Shown here piece by piece: positions 36,224 to 48,100 of a stretch of 64,000 bases of DNA. The position numbers and the translations under genes were made by a program. The DNA is taken from assembly GCA_964542455.1 (NCBI GenBank), contig CAZIUC010000014.1, forward strand, positions 1 to 64,000, read 5' to 3'. Below the pieces are notes generated by a model, which saw only the letters and a list, made by a program, of their open reading frames with translations, was not told where the DNA came from and ran no database searches. The stretch's first letter is position 1. The number at the start of each line of letters is the position of its first letter. The stretch comes from PFJX01 sp964542455. Lineage in GTDB: Bacteria > Pseudomonadota > Gammaproteobacteria > Burkholderiales > Thiobacillaceae.

Positions 36224-39200
36224 ATGAACCAGGACAACGACACGCAAACCACCCCGGAGTGGGCCGATGACCCCCTCTGGTACAAGGACGCCATCGTCTA
36301 CGAACTGCACATCAAGGCTTTCTATGACAGCGACGGCAACGGTCTGGGCGACTTCAAAGGGCTGACCGAGAAGCTGGACTACCTGCAGGATCTCGGCATC
36401 AACACGATTTGGCTGCTGCCGTTCTATCCGTCACCGTTCAAGGATGACGGCTATGACATTTCCGACTATCACAACGTGCATCCGGAATACGGCAACCTCA
36501 CCGATGTGCGCAACTTCATCCGCGAGGCGCACCGGCGCGGCCTGAAGATCATCACCGAACTGGTCATCAACCACACCTCCGACCAACATCCCTGGTTCCA
36601 GGCCGCGCGCGCCGCGCCACCCGGCTCAAAGAAGCGCAACTTCTATGTCTGGTCGGACACGGACAAGAAGTTTCCCGAGACCCGCATCATCTTCACCGAC
36701 TCGGAGAAATCCAACTGGGCCTGGGACGACGAGGCCAAGGCTTATTACTGGCACCGCTTCTTCTCGCACCAGCCCGACCTCAACCACAACAATCCGGAAG
36801 TGGTGAAGGCGGTAATCCGCATCATGCGCTTCTGGCTCGATCTCGGCGTCGACGGCCTGCGCCTGGACGCGATTCCCTACCTGTGCGTGCGCGAGGGCAC
36901 CAACAACGAGAACCTGGCGGAGACCCACGCCGTCATCAAGCAGATGCGCGCGGTGATCGACGCCCACTACCAGAACCGCATGCTGCTGGCCGAAGCCAAC
37001 CAGTGGCCGGAGGACGTGCGCGAGTATTTCGGCGACGGGGACGAATGCCACATGACCTACAACTTCCCGGTGATGCCGCGCATCTTCATGGCCGTGGCCC
37101 AGGAAGACCGCCATCCCGTGGTCGAAATCATGCATCAGACGCCGGATATCCCCGCCAACTGCCAGTGGGCCATCTTCCTGCGCAACCACGATGAACTGAC
37201 TCTGGAAATGGTCACCAAGCGTGAACGTGACTACATGTATCAGATGTACGCCGCCGACCCGCGCATGCGCGTCAACGTCGGCATCCGCCGTCGCCTGGCG
37301 CCGCTGATGGACAACAACCGGGACAAGATCGAGTTGGTGAACTTCCTGCTCATGACCCTGCCCGGTTCGCCCATCATGTATTACGGCGACGAGATCGGCA
37401 TGGGCGACAACATCTATCTCGGCGACCGCAACGGCGTGCGCACGCCGATGCAGTGGAGCCCGGACCGCAACGCCGGCTTTTCCAAGGCCGACCCGCAACG
37501 GCTGTTCCTGCCGCCCAACATGGATCCGATCTACGGCTACGAAGCAGTCAATGTGGAGGCCCAGGCGCGCAACCCCTCCTCCCTGCTGAACTGGACCAAG
37601 CGCCTCATTGCCGTGCGCAAGAACTACAAGGCATTTGGTCGCGGGAGTATCCAGTTCCTCTCGCCCGGCAACCGCAAGATCCTCGCCTACGTGCGCGAGT
37701 GGGAAAACGAGACGCTGCTGTGCGTGGTCAACCTGTCGCGCAACGCCCAGCCGGTGGAACTCGACCTCTCCGCCTACAAGTGTCGGGTACCGGTGGAACT
37801 GCTCGGGCGCTCCGCTTTTCCACCGATCGGCGAATTGCCCTATCTGCTGACGCTCAAGGGTTATGGCACCTACAGTTTTCGCCTGGCGACCGACGCCGAG
37901 GTCCCTTACTGGCATGAGGAACGCCTGGCGCGTCCCGAACTGCCGATACTGGTACTCACCGAGGGCTGGACGACTTTCGCGAAAGGCCAAGCCAGTACCG
38001 TGCGTGGCGCCATCGCGGCCGCCACCCAGGAGCAGCTCCAGCACAAGGTGCTGGCGCCCTATCTCGTCAGCAAACGCTGGTTCGCCGCCAAGGGCCACCC
38101 GATCGAGCGTATCGAGATTCAGGAGCAGGGCGAGTGGAACACCGCCCAAGGCGCCTGGCTGCTCACCCTCATCGAGGTGCACTTCAGCGACCTGCCACCC
38201 CAGGTCTATTTTCTTCCGCTGGCCATCTGCTGGGAGGAAGAAGCCAGTGAGCAAAAGCTCCAGGCGCTGGCGCCCTGGACCCTGGCACGGGTACGGCAAA
38301 AAGATCGTACCGGCGTGCTCTATGGCGCCTTCGGCGACGACCGTTTCTGCCGCGAGCTGGTGCAGGGCATCGGCCGGAATATCGACCTCCCGCTGGGCAA
38401 GGGACGGGTCGAGTTTCGCGCCGGCAGTGTCTACGACGAACTGGCCGCCGGCATCGACGCGCCGGTGCGCCACCCGGCGCTGGAACAGAGCAATACGGCG
38501 GTGTTTTTCGGCAACCAGCTGTTCCTCAAGGGCTACCGTCACCTGCAACTCGGCACCAGCCTGGAAGTGGAAGTGGGCCGCTTTCTCACTGAGCAGTCGC
38601 CCTTCCCGCACATCGTGCCGGTCGGCGGCTCCGTGGAATTCCACCGCGCCGACGGCCAGACCATGACGCTGGCGCTGCTCCAGGCCTATGTGCAGAACCA
38701 GGGCATGGGCTGGAACTTCGCGGTGGATTATCTCGAACGCTTCCTGGCCGGGCAGTTGGCCGAGTCCTCGCCCCATGCGGCGGAACCCACGGAGAGTCCG
38801 CACGGCTACTTCCTGGTCCTGATGGAGGTACTCGGCCGCCGCACCGCCGAACTGCACCGGGCCTTCTGCCGTTCCACCGGCGACGCCGCCTTCGAACCGG
38901 AGCCGATCACGCCGGAGGATCTCGCCACCTGGTCGACCCAGATACACGCCGAAGCGGTCGCCACGCTCGATGCGCTGGAAAATAGCCGCGACGGTCTCTC
39001 GGGCGAGTTGCACGCGACCTGCGATCGCCTGCTATCGCTGCGGCCCACCCTGCTCGACCGCATTTCTCCGCGTGCTCTGGCGGGCATTAGCGCCGCCAAG
39101 ATGCGCTATCACGGCGACTATCACCTCGGCCAGGTGCTGCTGGTGGAAAACGATTTCATCATCACCGACTTCGAGGGCGAACCGGCGCGGTCCCTGGAAG

Positions 39201-39571
39201 AGCGGCGCCAGAAGCATTCGCCGCTACGTGATGTCGCCGGCATGCTGCGTTCCTTCAGCTACGTCTCGGCGGTGGCGGCCAATCGCGCCACCAGCGAACG
39301 CCCCGCCGACCGCCACCGCCTCGGTCCCCTGGCGCAAACCTGGGAGAAAGAGGTGGGCGAAGCTTTCCTCAAGGGCTATCGCGACACCATCGAGGGTTGC
39401 CCGGCATGGCCGAGTGATGCCGGCGCGATGGAACAGCTGATCGAGTTTTTCGTCATCGAAAAAGCGCTTTACGAGCTGCGCTACGAAATGGACAACCGGC
39501 CGGATTGGCTGTCCATCCCGTTGTTCAGCCTGCTAAGAACACTGGATCATCAAGAAGGAGATAAATCATGA
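36224..39571 (+). CDS. treS: Trehalose synthase-maltokinase fusion (TreS-Mak)
   Basis: A 1115-residue bifunctional protein. Residues about 15-560 are TreS (GH13_16): WYKDAIVYELHIKAFYDSDGNG, nucleophile D215 in DGLRLDAIPYL, acid/base E257 in MLLAEANQ, and FLRNHDELTLEM. It interconverts trehalose and maltose. Residues about 585-1115 are maltokinase (Pep2): LVSKRWFAAKGHPIERI near its start and the kinase loop RYHGDYHLGQVLL with DFEGEPARSLEERRQKHSPLRD. It makes maltose-1-phosphate for GlgE, whose gene is just upstream. The stop overlaps the glgC start. Confidence 0.95.
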   Translation: MNQDNDTQTTPEWADDPLWYKDAIVYELHIKAFYDSDGNGLGDFKGLTEKLDYLQDLGINTIWLLPFYPSPFKDDGYDISDYHNVHPEYGNLTDVRNFIREAHRRGLKIITELVINHTSDQHPWFQAARAAPPGSKKRNFYVWSDTDKKFPETRIIFTDSEKSNWAWDDEAKAYYWHRFFSHQPDLNHNNPEVVKAVIRIMRFWLDLGVDGLRLDAIPYLCVREGTNNENLAETHAVIKQMRAVIDAHYQNRMLLAEANQWPEDVREYFGDGDECHMTYNFPVMPRIFMAVAQEDRHPVVEIMHQTPDIPANCQWAIFLRNHDELTLEMVTKRERDYMYQMYAADPRMRVNVGIRRRLAPLMDNNRDKIELVNFLLMTLPGSPIMYYGDEIGMGDNIYLGDRNGVRTPMQWSPDRNAGFSKADPQRLFLPPNMDPIYGYEAVNVEAQARNPSSLLNWTKRLIAVRKNYKAFGRGSIQFLSPGNRKILAYVREWENETLLCVVNLSRNAQPVELDLSAYKCRVPVELLGRSAFPPIGELPYLLTLKGYGTYSFRLATDAEVPYWHEERLARPELPILVLTEGWTTFAKGQASTVRGAIAAATQEQLQHKVLAPYLVSKRWFAAKGHPIERIEIQEQGEWNTAQGAWLLTLIEVHFSDLPPQVYFLPLAICWEEEASEQKLQALAPWTLARVRQKDRTGVLYGAFGDDRFCRELVQGIGRNIDLPLGKGRVEFRAGSVYDELAAGIDAPVRHPALEQSNTAVFFGNQLFLKGYRHLQLGTSLEVEVGRFLTEQSPFPHIVPVGGSVEFHRADGQTMTLALLQAYVQNQGMGWNFAVDYLERFLAGQLAESSPHAAEPTESPHGYFLVLMEVLGRRTAELHRAFCRSTGDAAFEPEPITPEDLATWSTQIHAEAVATLDALENSRDGLSGELHATCDRLLSLRPTLLDRISPRALAGISAAKMRYHGDYHLGQVLLVENDFIITDFEGEPARSLEERRQKHSPLRDVAGMLRSFSYVSAVAANRATSERPADRHRLGPLAQTWEKEVGEAFLKGYRDTIEGCPAWPSDAGAMEQLIEFFVIEKALYELRYEMDNRPDWLSIPLFSLLRTLDHQEGDKS

Positions 39572-40791
39572 AAGTACTCGCCATGGTCCTGGCCGGCGGC
39601 CAGGGTTCACGGTTGCACCCTCTCACCGCGGAACGTTCCAAACCGGCCGTACCCTTCGGCAGCCGCTACCGCATCGCCGATTTCGTGCTCAGCAACCTGG
39701 TGAATTCCGAGATCCGCGGCATTTACCTGATGGTGCAGTACAAGTCGCAGTCGCTGATCGAGCACGTGAACAAGGCCTGGGGGCATGGCAACAGCTTCCC
39801 CGGACAGTTCGTCACGGTCGTGCCGCCACAGTTTAGCGAGGGGCAGAAATGGTTCCAGGGCACCTCCGACGCGGTGTTCCAGAACATCAACCTGATCAAG
39901 CGCCACGCCCCCGACATGGTCGCGGTGTTCGGCGCCGATCACATCTACCGCATGGACGTGCGCCAGATGGTCGACTTCCATCGCCAGAACTCGGCCCACG
40001 TCTCGGTGGCGGCGATCCCCGTGCCGCTGAAAGAGGCCTCGTCCTTCGGCATCATCGACGCCGACGCCCAGGGCCGTATCCGCGGTTTCCTGGAAAAGCC
40101 GAAAGACCCGCCGGCCATCCCCGCCGACCCGAGCCGCGCTTATGGTTCGATGGGCAACTATCTGTTCGACACCGATGTTCTGCTGGCGGCCCTGTACGAA
40201 GCGAAGGAGCGCGGCGAACACGATTTCGGCAGCAACATCCTGCCGCGCCTGATCCATAGCCATCGGGTGTTCGCCTACAACTTCGCCGACAACCGGGTCC
40301 CGGGCATTCTGAGCTACGAGGAACAGCCGTACTGGCGCGACGTCGGCACGCTTGATGCCTACTACGCCGCCAACATCGACCTGCTGGGCGACCAGCCGCC
40401 CCTGGATCTGTTCAACCCGCAGTGGTTCATCAATTCCAGTAATTACCAGGGGCCGGCGCCGCGCATCGTCTCGGGTGAGATCGCGAACAGCGCCATCGGC
40501 GCGGGCACCAAGGTGAAGGGCGCGCGCATCAGCAACTCCATTCTGCGCCGCGAAGTGATCGTGGAAGACGATGTCGAAATCGAAGACTGCGTGATCATGG
40601 ACTACACCATCATCCGCCGTGGCGCGCGCCTCAAGCGCGTCATCGTCGACCGTTACAACGACATCGCGGCGAACGGCCGCATCGGTTTCGATGCGGCGGA
40701 TGACCGCGCCCGCTATACGGTCAGCGAGGGGGGCGTGGTGGTGGTGCCGAAGGGTTTGGACGTGCCGGACGTCACCCGTTATCAGACTTGA
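39568..40791 (+). CDS. glgC: Glucose-1-phosphate adenylyltransferase
   Basis: A 407-residue ADP-glucose pyrophosphorylase. The nucleotidyltransferase N-terminus VLAGGQGSRLHPLTAERSKPAVPFG is exact; FQGTSDAVFQN, FGADHIYRMD and SSFGIIDAD form the active site, and the C-terminal left-handed beta helix carries repeated hexads (about 285-390). An AAGGAG site precedes the ATG, which overlaps the treS stop (ATGA). ADP-glucose would feed glycogen synthase or an ADP-glucose-dependent GlgM-like enzyme, but neither gene is in this window. Confidence 0.96.
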   Translation: MKVLAMVLAGGQGSRLHPLTAERSKPAVPFGSRYRIADFVLSNLVNSEIRGIYLMVQYKSQSLIEHVNKAWGHGNSFPGQFVTVVPPQFSEGQKWFQGTSDAVFQNINLIKRHAPDMVAVFGADHIYRMDVRQMVDFHRQNSAHVSVAAIPVPLKEASSFGIIDADAQGRIRGFLEKPKDPPAIPADPSRAYGSMGNYLFDTDVLLAALYEAKERGEHDFGSNILPRLIHSHRVFAYNFADNRVPGILSYEEQPYWRDVGTLDAYYAANIDLLGDQPPLDLFNPQWFINSSNYQGPAPRIVSGEIANSAIGAGTKVKGARISNSILRREVIVEDDVEIEDCVIMDYTIIRRGARLKRVIVDRYNDIAANGRIGFDAADDRARYTVSEGGVVVVPKGLDVPDVTRYQT

Positions 40792-41025
40792 CCAGACAAC
40801 CGTGTGGGTCGGGCCGCGTTTTGCCCGACCCGGGGCTACCGGGTCGCGTCACGTCTGACGCAATCAACCCAGATTACCCATTAGCCGGAGGCCCACCTGT
40901 AGCGCGGGCGTCCCGCCTGCTTCGTCCTTCCGGTCAGGCCTACTTTGACTAATGGACAATTTCGGATCAATTCATCCATTTCATCGTGTCGCGGCAGTAG
41001 CGAGACACCGCACCAGGAGCACGCC
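40792..41025. other. 234-bp glgC-glgX gap with hairpin-forming repeats
   Basis: A 9-bp stem GGGTCGGGC/GCCCGACCC with an 8-nt loop lies at 40806-40831, just after glgC, without a U-run. A GCGGG-CGT-CCCGC hairpin lies at about 40905-40917. The remaining sequence holds no gene. An AGGAG ribosome-binding site for glgX is near 41014. The gap may separate two transcription units or act as an mRNA-stabilising spacer. Confidence 0.55.
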
Positions 41026-43154
<2,129 letters not shown>

Positions 43155-43158
<4 letters not shown>

Positions 43159-44984
43159 AGCGCCACTACAGCATGCCTTTCGGCGCCCGCCCGCTCGACG
43201 GCGGCGGTGTGCAATTTCGCCTCTGGGCGCCCAGCGTCACGGCCGTCACGTTGCGGCTCGACGAGACCGACGAACTGCCAATGGAAGCCGCCGGTTCCGG
43301 CTGGTTCGAACTGACCGTGGCCACGGCGCATGCCGGCAGCCGCTACAGCTTCCGCTTACGAGGGGGTCCAAATGAGGGCCTCCTGGTGCCCGATCCGGCC
43401 TCGCGTTACAACCCCGAGGACATCCACGGCGCCTCCGAGGTGATCGACCCGACCGCCTTCGACTGGTCGGATGGCGAGTGGCGCGGCCGGCCCTGGGAGG
43501 AGGCGGTGATCTACGAACTGCACGTCGGCGGTTTCACCTCGGCGGGCACCTTCGCCGGGGTCATCGAGCGGCTCGACTATCTCGTCGAACTGGGCGTGAC
43601 CGCCATCGAAGTCATGCCGGTGTCCGATTTTCCCGGACAGCGCAACTGGGGCTACGACGGCGTCCTGCCGTTCGCGCCGGATGCCGCCTATGGCCGCCCG
43701 GAAGACTTCAAGCGCCTGGTCGACGCCGCCCACGCGCGCGGGCTGATGGTGCTACTCGACGTGGTCTACAACCACTTCGGCCCCGAGGGCAATTACCTGC
43801 ACGCCTACGCCGCCGATTTCTTCAACCCGCGCCATGCCACGCCCTGGGGCGCGGCGATCAATTTCGACGGCGACAACAACCGCCCGGTGCGCGATTTCTT
43901 CATCCACAACGTCCTTTACTGGCTGGAGGAGTTTCATCTCGACGGCCTCAGGCTGGACGCCATCCACGCCATCCGCGACGACAGCAAGCCGGACATCATC
44001 GAGGAACTCGCGGCGGCTTTTTCCGCCATCCCGGAGCGGCAAGTGCACATGGTGCTGGAGAACGAGCGCAACCAGGCCCGCTACCTGGGACGTGACGGAG
44101 ACCGTCCACGCCAGGCCACGGCACAGTGGAACGACGACATCCACCATGTATTTCACGTCCTCGCCACCGGCGAAGACGACGGCTATTACATCGACTATGC
44201 CGATTCGCCGATGCGGCGCCTCGGCCGCTGCTTGAGCGAAGGCTTCGCCTATCAGGGCGAGCCCTCGCCGTTTGACCACGACAAGCCGCGCGGCGAGCCG
44301 AGTGCCCACCTGCCGCCCGGCGCGTTCATCAATTTCCTGCAGAACCATGACCAGATCGGCAACCGCGCCTTCGGCGAGCGCCTGAACCACCTCGCTTCGC
44401 CGCTGATCCAGGAAGCCGTCACCGCCGTTCTGCTGCTGGCGCCACAGCCGCCGATGCTGTTCATGGGCGAGGAATTCGCCGCCACCCAGCCCTTCCTGTT
44501 CTTCTGCGACTTCGGCCCGGAACTGGCGCGCGCCGTCACCGAAGGCCGCCGCCGCGAGTTCTCGCGTTTCGCCCGCTTCGCCGATCCGGCCGCGCGCGAA
44601 CGTATCCCCGATCCCAACGCGGTGGCCACTTTCGAAGCCTGCGTGCTCGACTGGAGCGCGATCGAACGGGCGCCACACCAGGCCGTGCTTGATCTGCACC
44701 GGCGCTTGCTGGCGTTGCGCCGGCAATGGATCGCGCCGCGCCTGGCCGGCATGGGCAACGGCGACCCGAAACTGACGCTGTTGTCAGAACGCGCGCTGGA
44801 TCTGCGCTGGCGCCTGGGCGATGGCGCCATGCTGACGCTGCAAGCCAATTTCGGGGAAGACGCGATCGCGGCGGCGCCCGCCAACGGTGAATTGCTTTTC
44901 GCCACCGCCAATATCGACGCCGCCATGCTCGCGGCCGCGCGGTTGCCGCCCTGGTCGGTGGCCTGGCATCTGCAAGCGACATAG
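43155..44984 (+). CDS. treZ: Maltooligosyltrehalose trehalohydrolase
   Basis: A 609-residue GH13_10 enzyme that releases trehalose from maltooligosyltrehalose. The N-terminal domain (QFRLWAPSVTAVTLRLDE) precedes the barrel with EVMPVSDFPGQRNWGYDGVLPFAP, the nucleophile in DGLRLDAIHAIRDDS (about 262), acid/base in VLENERNQARYL (about 301), AQWNDDIHHVFHVLATGE and FLQNHDQIGNRAFGERL. It acts with the TreY half of the next gene. The ATG overlaps the glgX stop by 4 nt. Confidence 0.95.
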
Positions 44985-45016
44985 CAACGTAGGCCCTCCT
45001 ACGGCTCTGTAGGCCA

Positions 45017-45092
45017 GGTTGCGGATTAATCGCTACCTGACGTGCGTCCCATCCATTTCAATGAATCGTCAGGTAGCGATTAATCCGCAACC
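45017..45092. repeat. Perfect 26-bp inverted repeat before the malQ-treY fusion
   Basis: GGTTGCGGATTAATCGCTAC... (45017-45042) is repeated in perfect reverse complement at 45067-45092 around a 24-nt loop. There is no T-run, so it is not an ordinary terminator. It ends 29 bp before the ATG of the fusion gene and would form a very stable hairpin in the treZ-malQ/treY mRNA. Confidence 0.85.
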
Positions 45093-45121
45093 GGACCCGC
45101 GACAGCAAGAAGGAAGCAACC

Positions 45122-48100
45122 ATGTCCACGACCCTGGAAGCGCTGAAACAACTCGCCAGCCATTGCGGCATCGCCGCCGAGTACGACGACATCTGGGGCA
45201 AGCGCCACGCGATCTCGGAGAAAACGCTGCGCGCCCTGCTCGCCGCCATGCACTTTCCCGCCGAGGCGGACCCCGCGTTGCTGTTGAAGGACATGGAGGA
45301 ACAGGAATGGCGGCGGCCGCTGCCGCCTGTCATGGTGTTGCAAACCGGCGCCGCGCCGGCCGTGCCGCTCTCACTGTCTGTGGCCAAGGCGGGCAAGCCG
45401 CATCGCTGGATCCTGACGAGCGAGGACGGCACGGCCAGCACGGGCGAGTTCGTGCCCGCCGAGTTGCCGCGACTGGGTAAGCAACGCCTGGGCGGCACCC
45501 ATTTCCTGCGCGGCGAGCTGGGCCTGCCGCCTCTGGCGACACCCGGCTACTACCGCCTCGAAGTCGAGCAGCCGGGACGCGAAGTTCAGGCTCAGGCGGC
45601 CATGACGCTGATCGTCGCGCCGGCCAGCTGTTACCAGCCCGAGGCGGTGCGAGGAGAAGGCCGCGTCTGGGGACCGACGGTGCAGCTCTATGGCCTGCGC
45701 TCGCGCCGCAACTGGGGCATCGGCGACTTCGGCGACCTGCGCGCCCTGGTCGATCTGTCGGCGGCGGCCGGAGGCGGCGTGGTCGGGGTCAATCCCCTGC
45801 ATGCCCTGTTCCCGGACGACCCCACGCGGGTCAGCCCCTATAGCCCGTCCAGCCGCTGTTTCGTCAACGTGCTTTACCTCGACATTGAGATGATTCCGGA
45901 ATTCGCCGAGTGCGAAACGGCGCGCAATCACGTCGCCTCCGAGCGTTTTCAGGGCCGGCTGCGGCGTCTGCGCGCCAGCGAACAAGTCGCCTACGAGGAG
46001 GTGTCCAGCGCCAAGCGCGAAGTGCTGGCCATGCTCTACCACCACTTCCGCGAGCACCACCTCGGCAATGACAGCGAACGGGCGCGCGCCTTCCGAGGGT
46101 TTCGCGCGGAGGCGGGCGAGGCGCTGGAACACCACGCCCGCTTCGAGGCGCTGCAAGAACACTTTCGCCGCGAGAGCGCCGCCGTCTGGGGCTGGCCGGC
46201 CTGGCCCGAGACCTACCAGCAACCGTCTTCGCCGGCGGTGGCGACGTTCGCGTCCGAAAATGCCGAGGCCGTCGACTTCTTTGCCTGGCTGCAATGGCTG
46301 GCCGACGAGCAGCTCGAAACTCTGGGTGAACAATCCTGGCGGCGTGGCCTGGGCGTCGGCCTCTATCAGGATCTGGCGGTGGGGGTGAATCCGGGCGGCT
46401 CGGAGGCCTGGGCCTGGCAGGATGCCTACGCCGCCGGCGCCCACGTCGGCGCGCCACCCGATGATTTCAATCATTTCGGCCAGGAGTGGGGGCTGCCGCC
46501 GCTGGTGCCACACCGCCTGCGGGAAGCGGCCTATGCGCCGTTCATCGCCGTGCTGCGCGCCAACATGCGCCACTGCGGCGCGCTGCGCATCGACCATGTC
46601 ATGGGGCTCGCGCGCCTGTTCTGGGTGCCGCTCGGTCTGTCCCCGGCGGAGGGCGCCTACGTCGCCTATCCGCTGGACGACCTGCTCAAAATCGTCGCCC
46701 TGGAAAGCCAGCGCAACCAGTGCATGGTGATCGGAGAGGACCTGGGCACGGTGCCCGAAGGCTTGCGGCCCCTTCTGGCCACGGCCGACGTGCTTTCCTA
46801 CCGACCCTTCCTGTTCGAGCGGACTGATGATGGCGGTTTCAAGCCGCCAGCCGAGTATCCGCGCCAGGCGCTGGTGGCGGTGAGCACCCACGACCTGCCG
46901 ACGCTGGCCGGTTTCTGGAAGGGGAGCGACCTCGACCTGCGCGCGGCGCTGCGGTTGTTCGCGGACAAGGACCAGTACGGCCCACAGGTGGTGGAGCGCG
47001 CCCAGGATCGCGCCCGTTTCCTGGTGGCGCTGGAACGCGAGGGTCTGCTGCCGGAGGGTGCCAGCATCCATCCGAATTCCGCGCCGGAAATGACACCGGC
47101 CCTGATGCTGGCCATCCACACCTACCTGGCGCGAACGCCGGCGCGAATGCTGGTGGTGCAGCCCGAGGACATCCTCGGCCTCGTCGAGCAGGTCAATCTG
47201 CCGGGCAGCAATGACGACCAACACCCCAACTGGCGTCGGCGCCTGCCCCTGGACCTCGAAGATTGGCTGGACGACAGCCGTTTTGCCACGGTCGGCGAGG
47301 CGCTGCGCAAGGCGCGAGGCAGCGCGGTATCGCCGCGCGAAGTGACGCCGGCGATCAACCGCATGGCGGTCATTCCGCGCGCCACCTACCGGCTCCAGTT
47401 CAACCGCGACTTCACCTTCACGCAGGCGACCGCGCTGGCGCCTTATCTCGCCGAGCTGGGCGTGAGCCACTGCTATGCCTCGCCCTACCTGAAAGCGCGG
47501 CCGGGCAGCACCCATGGCTATGACATCGTCGACCACGCCGCGCTCAACCCGGAAATCGGCGGCGCGCGCGAGTACGACGATTTCGTCACCGCGCTGAAAG
47601 GACGCGGCCTCGGCCAGATCCTCGACGTGGTCCCCAACCACATGGGCGTCATGGGCGCCGACAATGCCTGGTGGCTGGACGTGCTGGAGAACGGCCCGGC
47701 CTCGGCCTGGGGCGCTTTCTTCGACATCGACTGGGAACCGCTCAACCCGGACCTCCTGGGCAAGGTATTGCTGCCACTGCTCGGCGACCACTACGGCGCC
47801 GTTTTGAACCGGGGTGAGCTGCGCCTGGACTACGACACGGCGCGCGGCGAATTCAGCCTCTTCTACTACCAGCACCGGTTGCCGGTGGACCCGGCGAGCT
47901 ATCCCCGTATCGTCGGCCACCGGAGCGAACGGCTGGCGGCCACGCTTGGCGAAAACCACGAGCAATACGGCGAACTGCAAGCCCTGCTCACCGCCTTCGG
48001 CCACCTGCCGGCGCGCACCGACAGCGACCCGGCGCGGATGGCCGAGCGGCAGCGCGACAAGGAGGTGCACAAGCGCCACCTCGCCGCCCTGAGCGAAGCC

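Noticed and set aside
36626..39013. A 795-codon open frame antisense to treS-maltokinase
   Set aside because: The composition is His/Val/Arg-rich with no motif; it is a shadow of the real gene.
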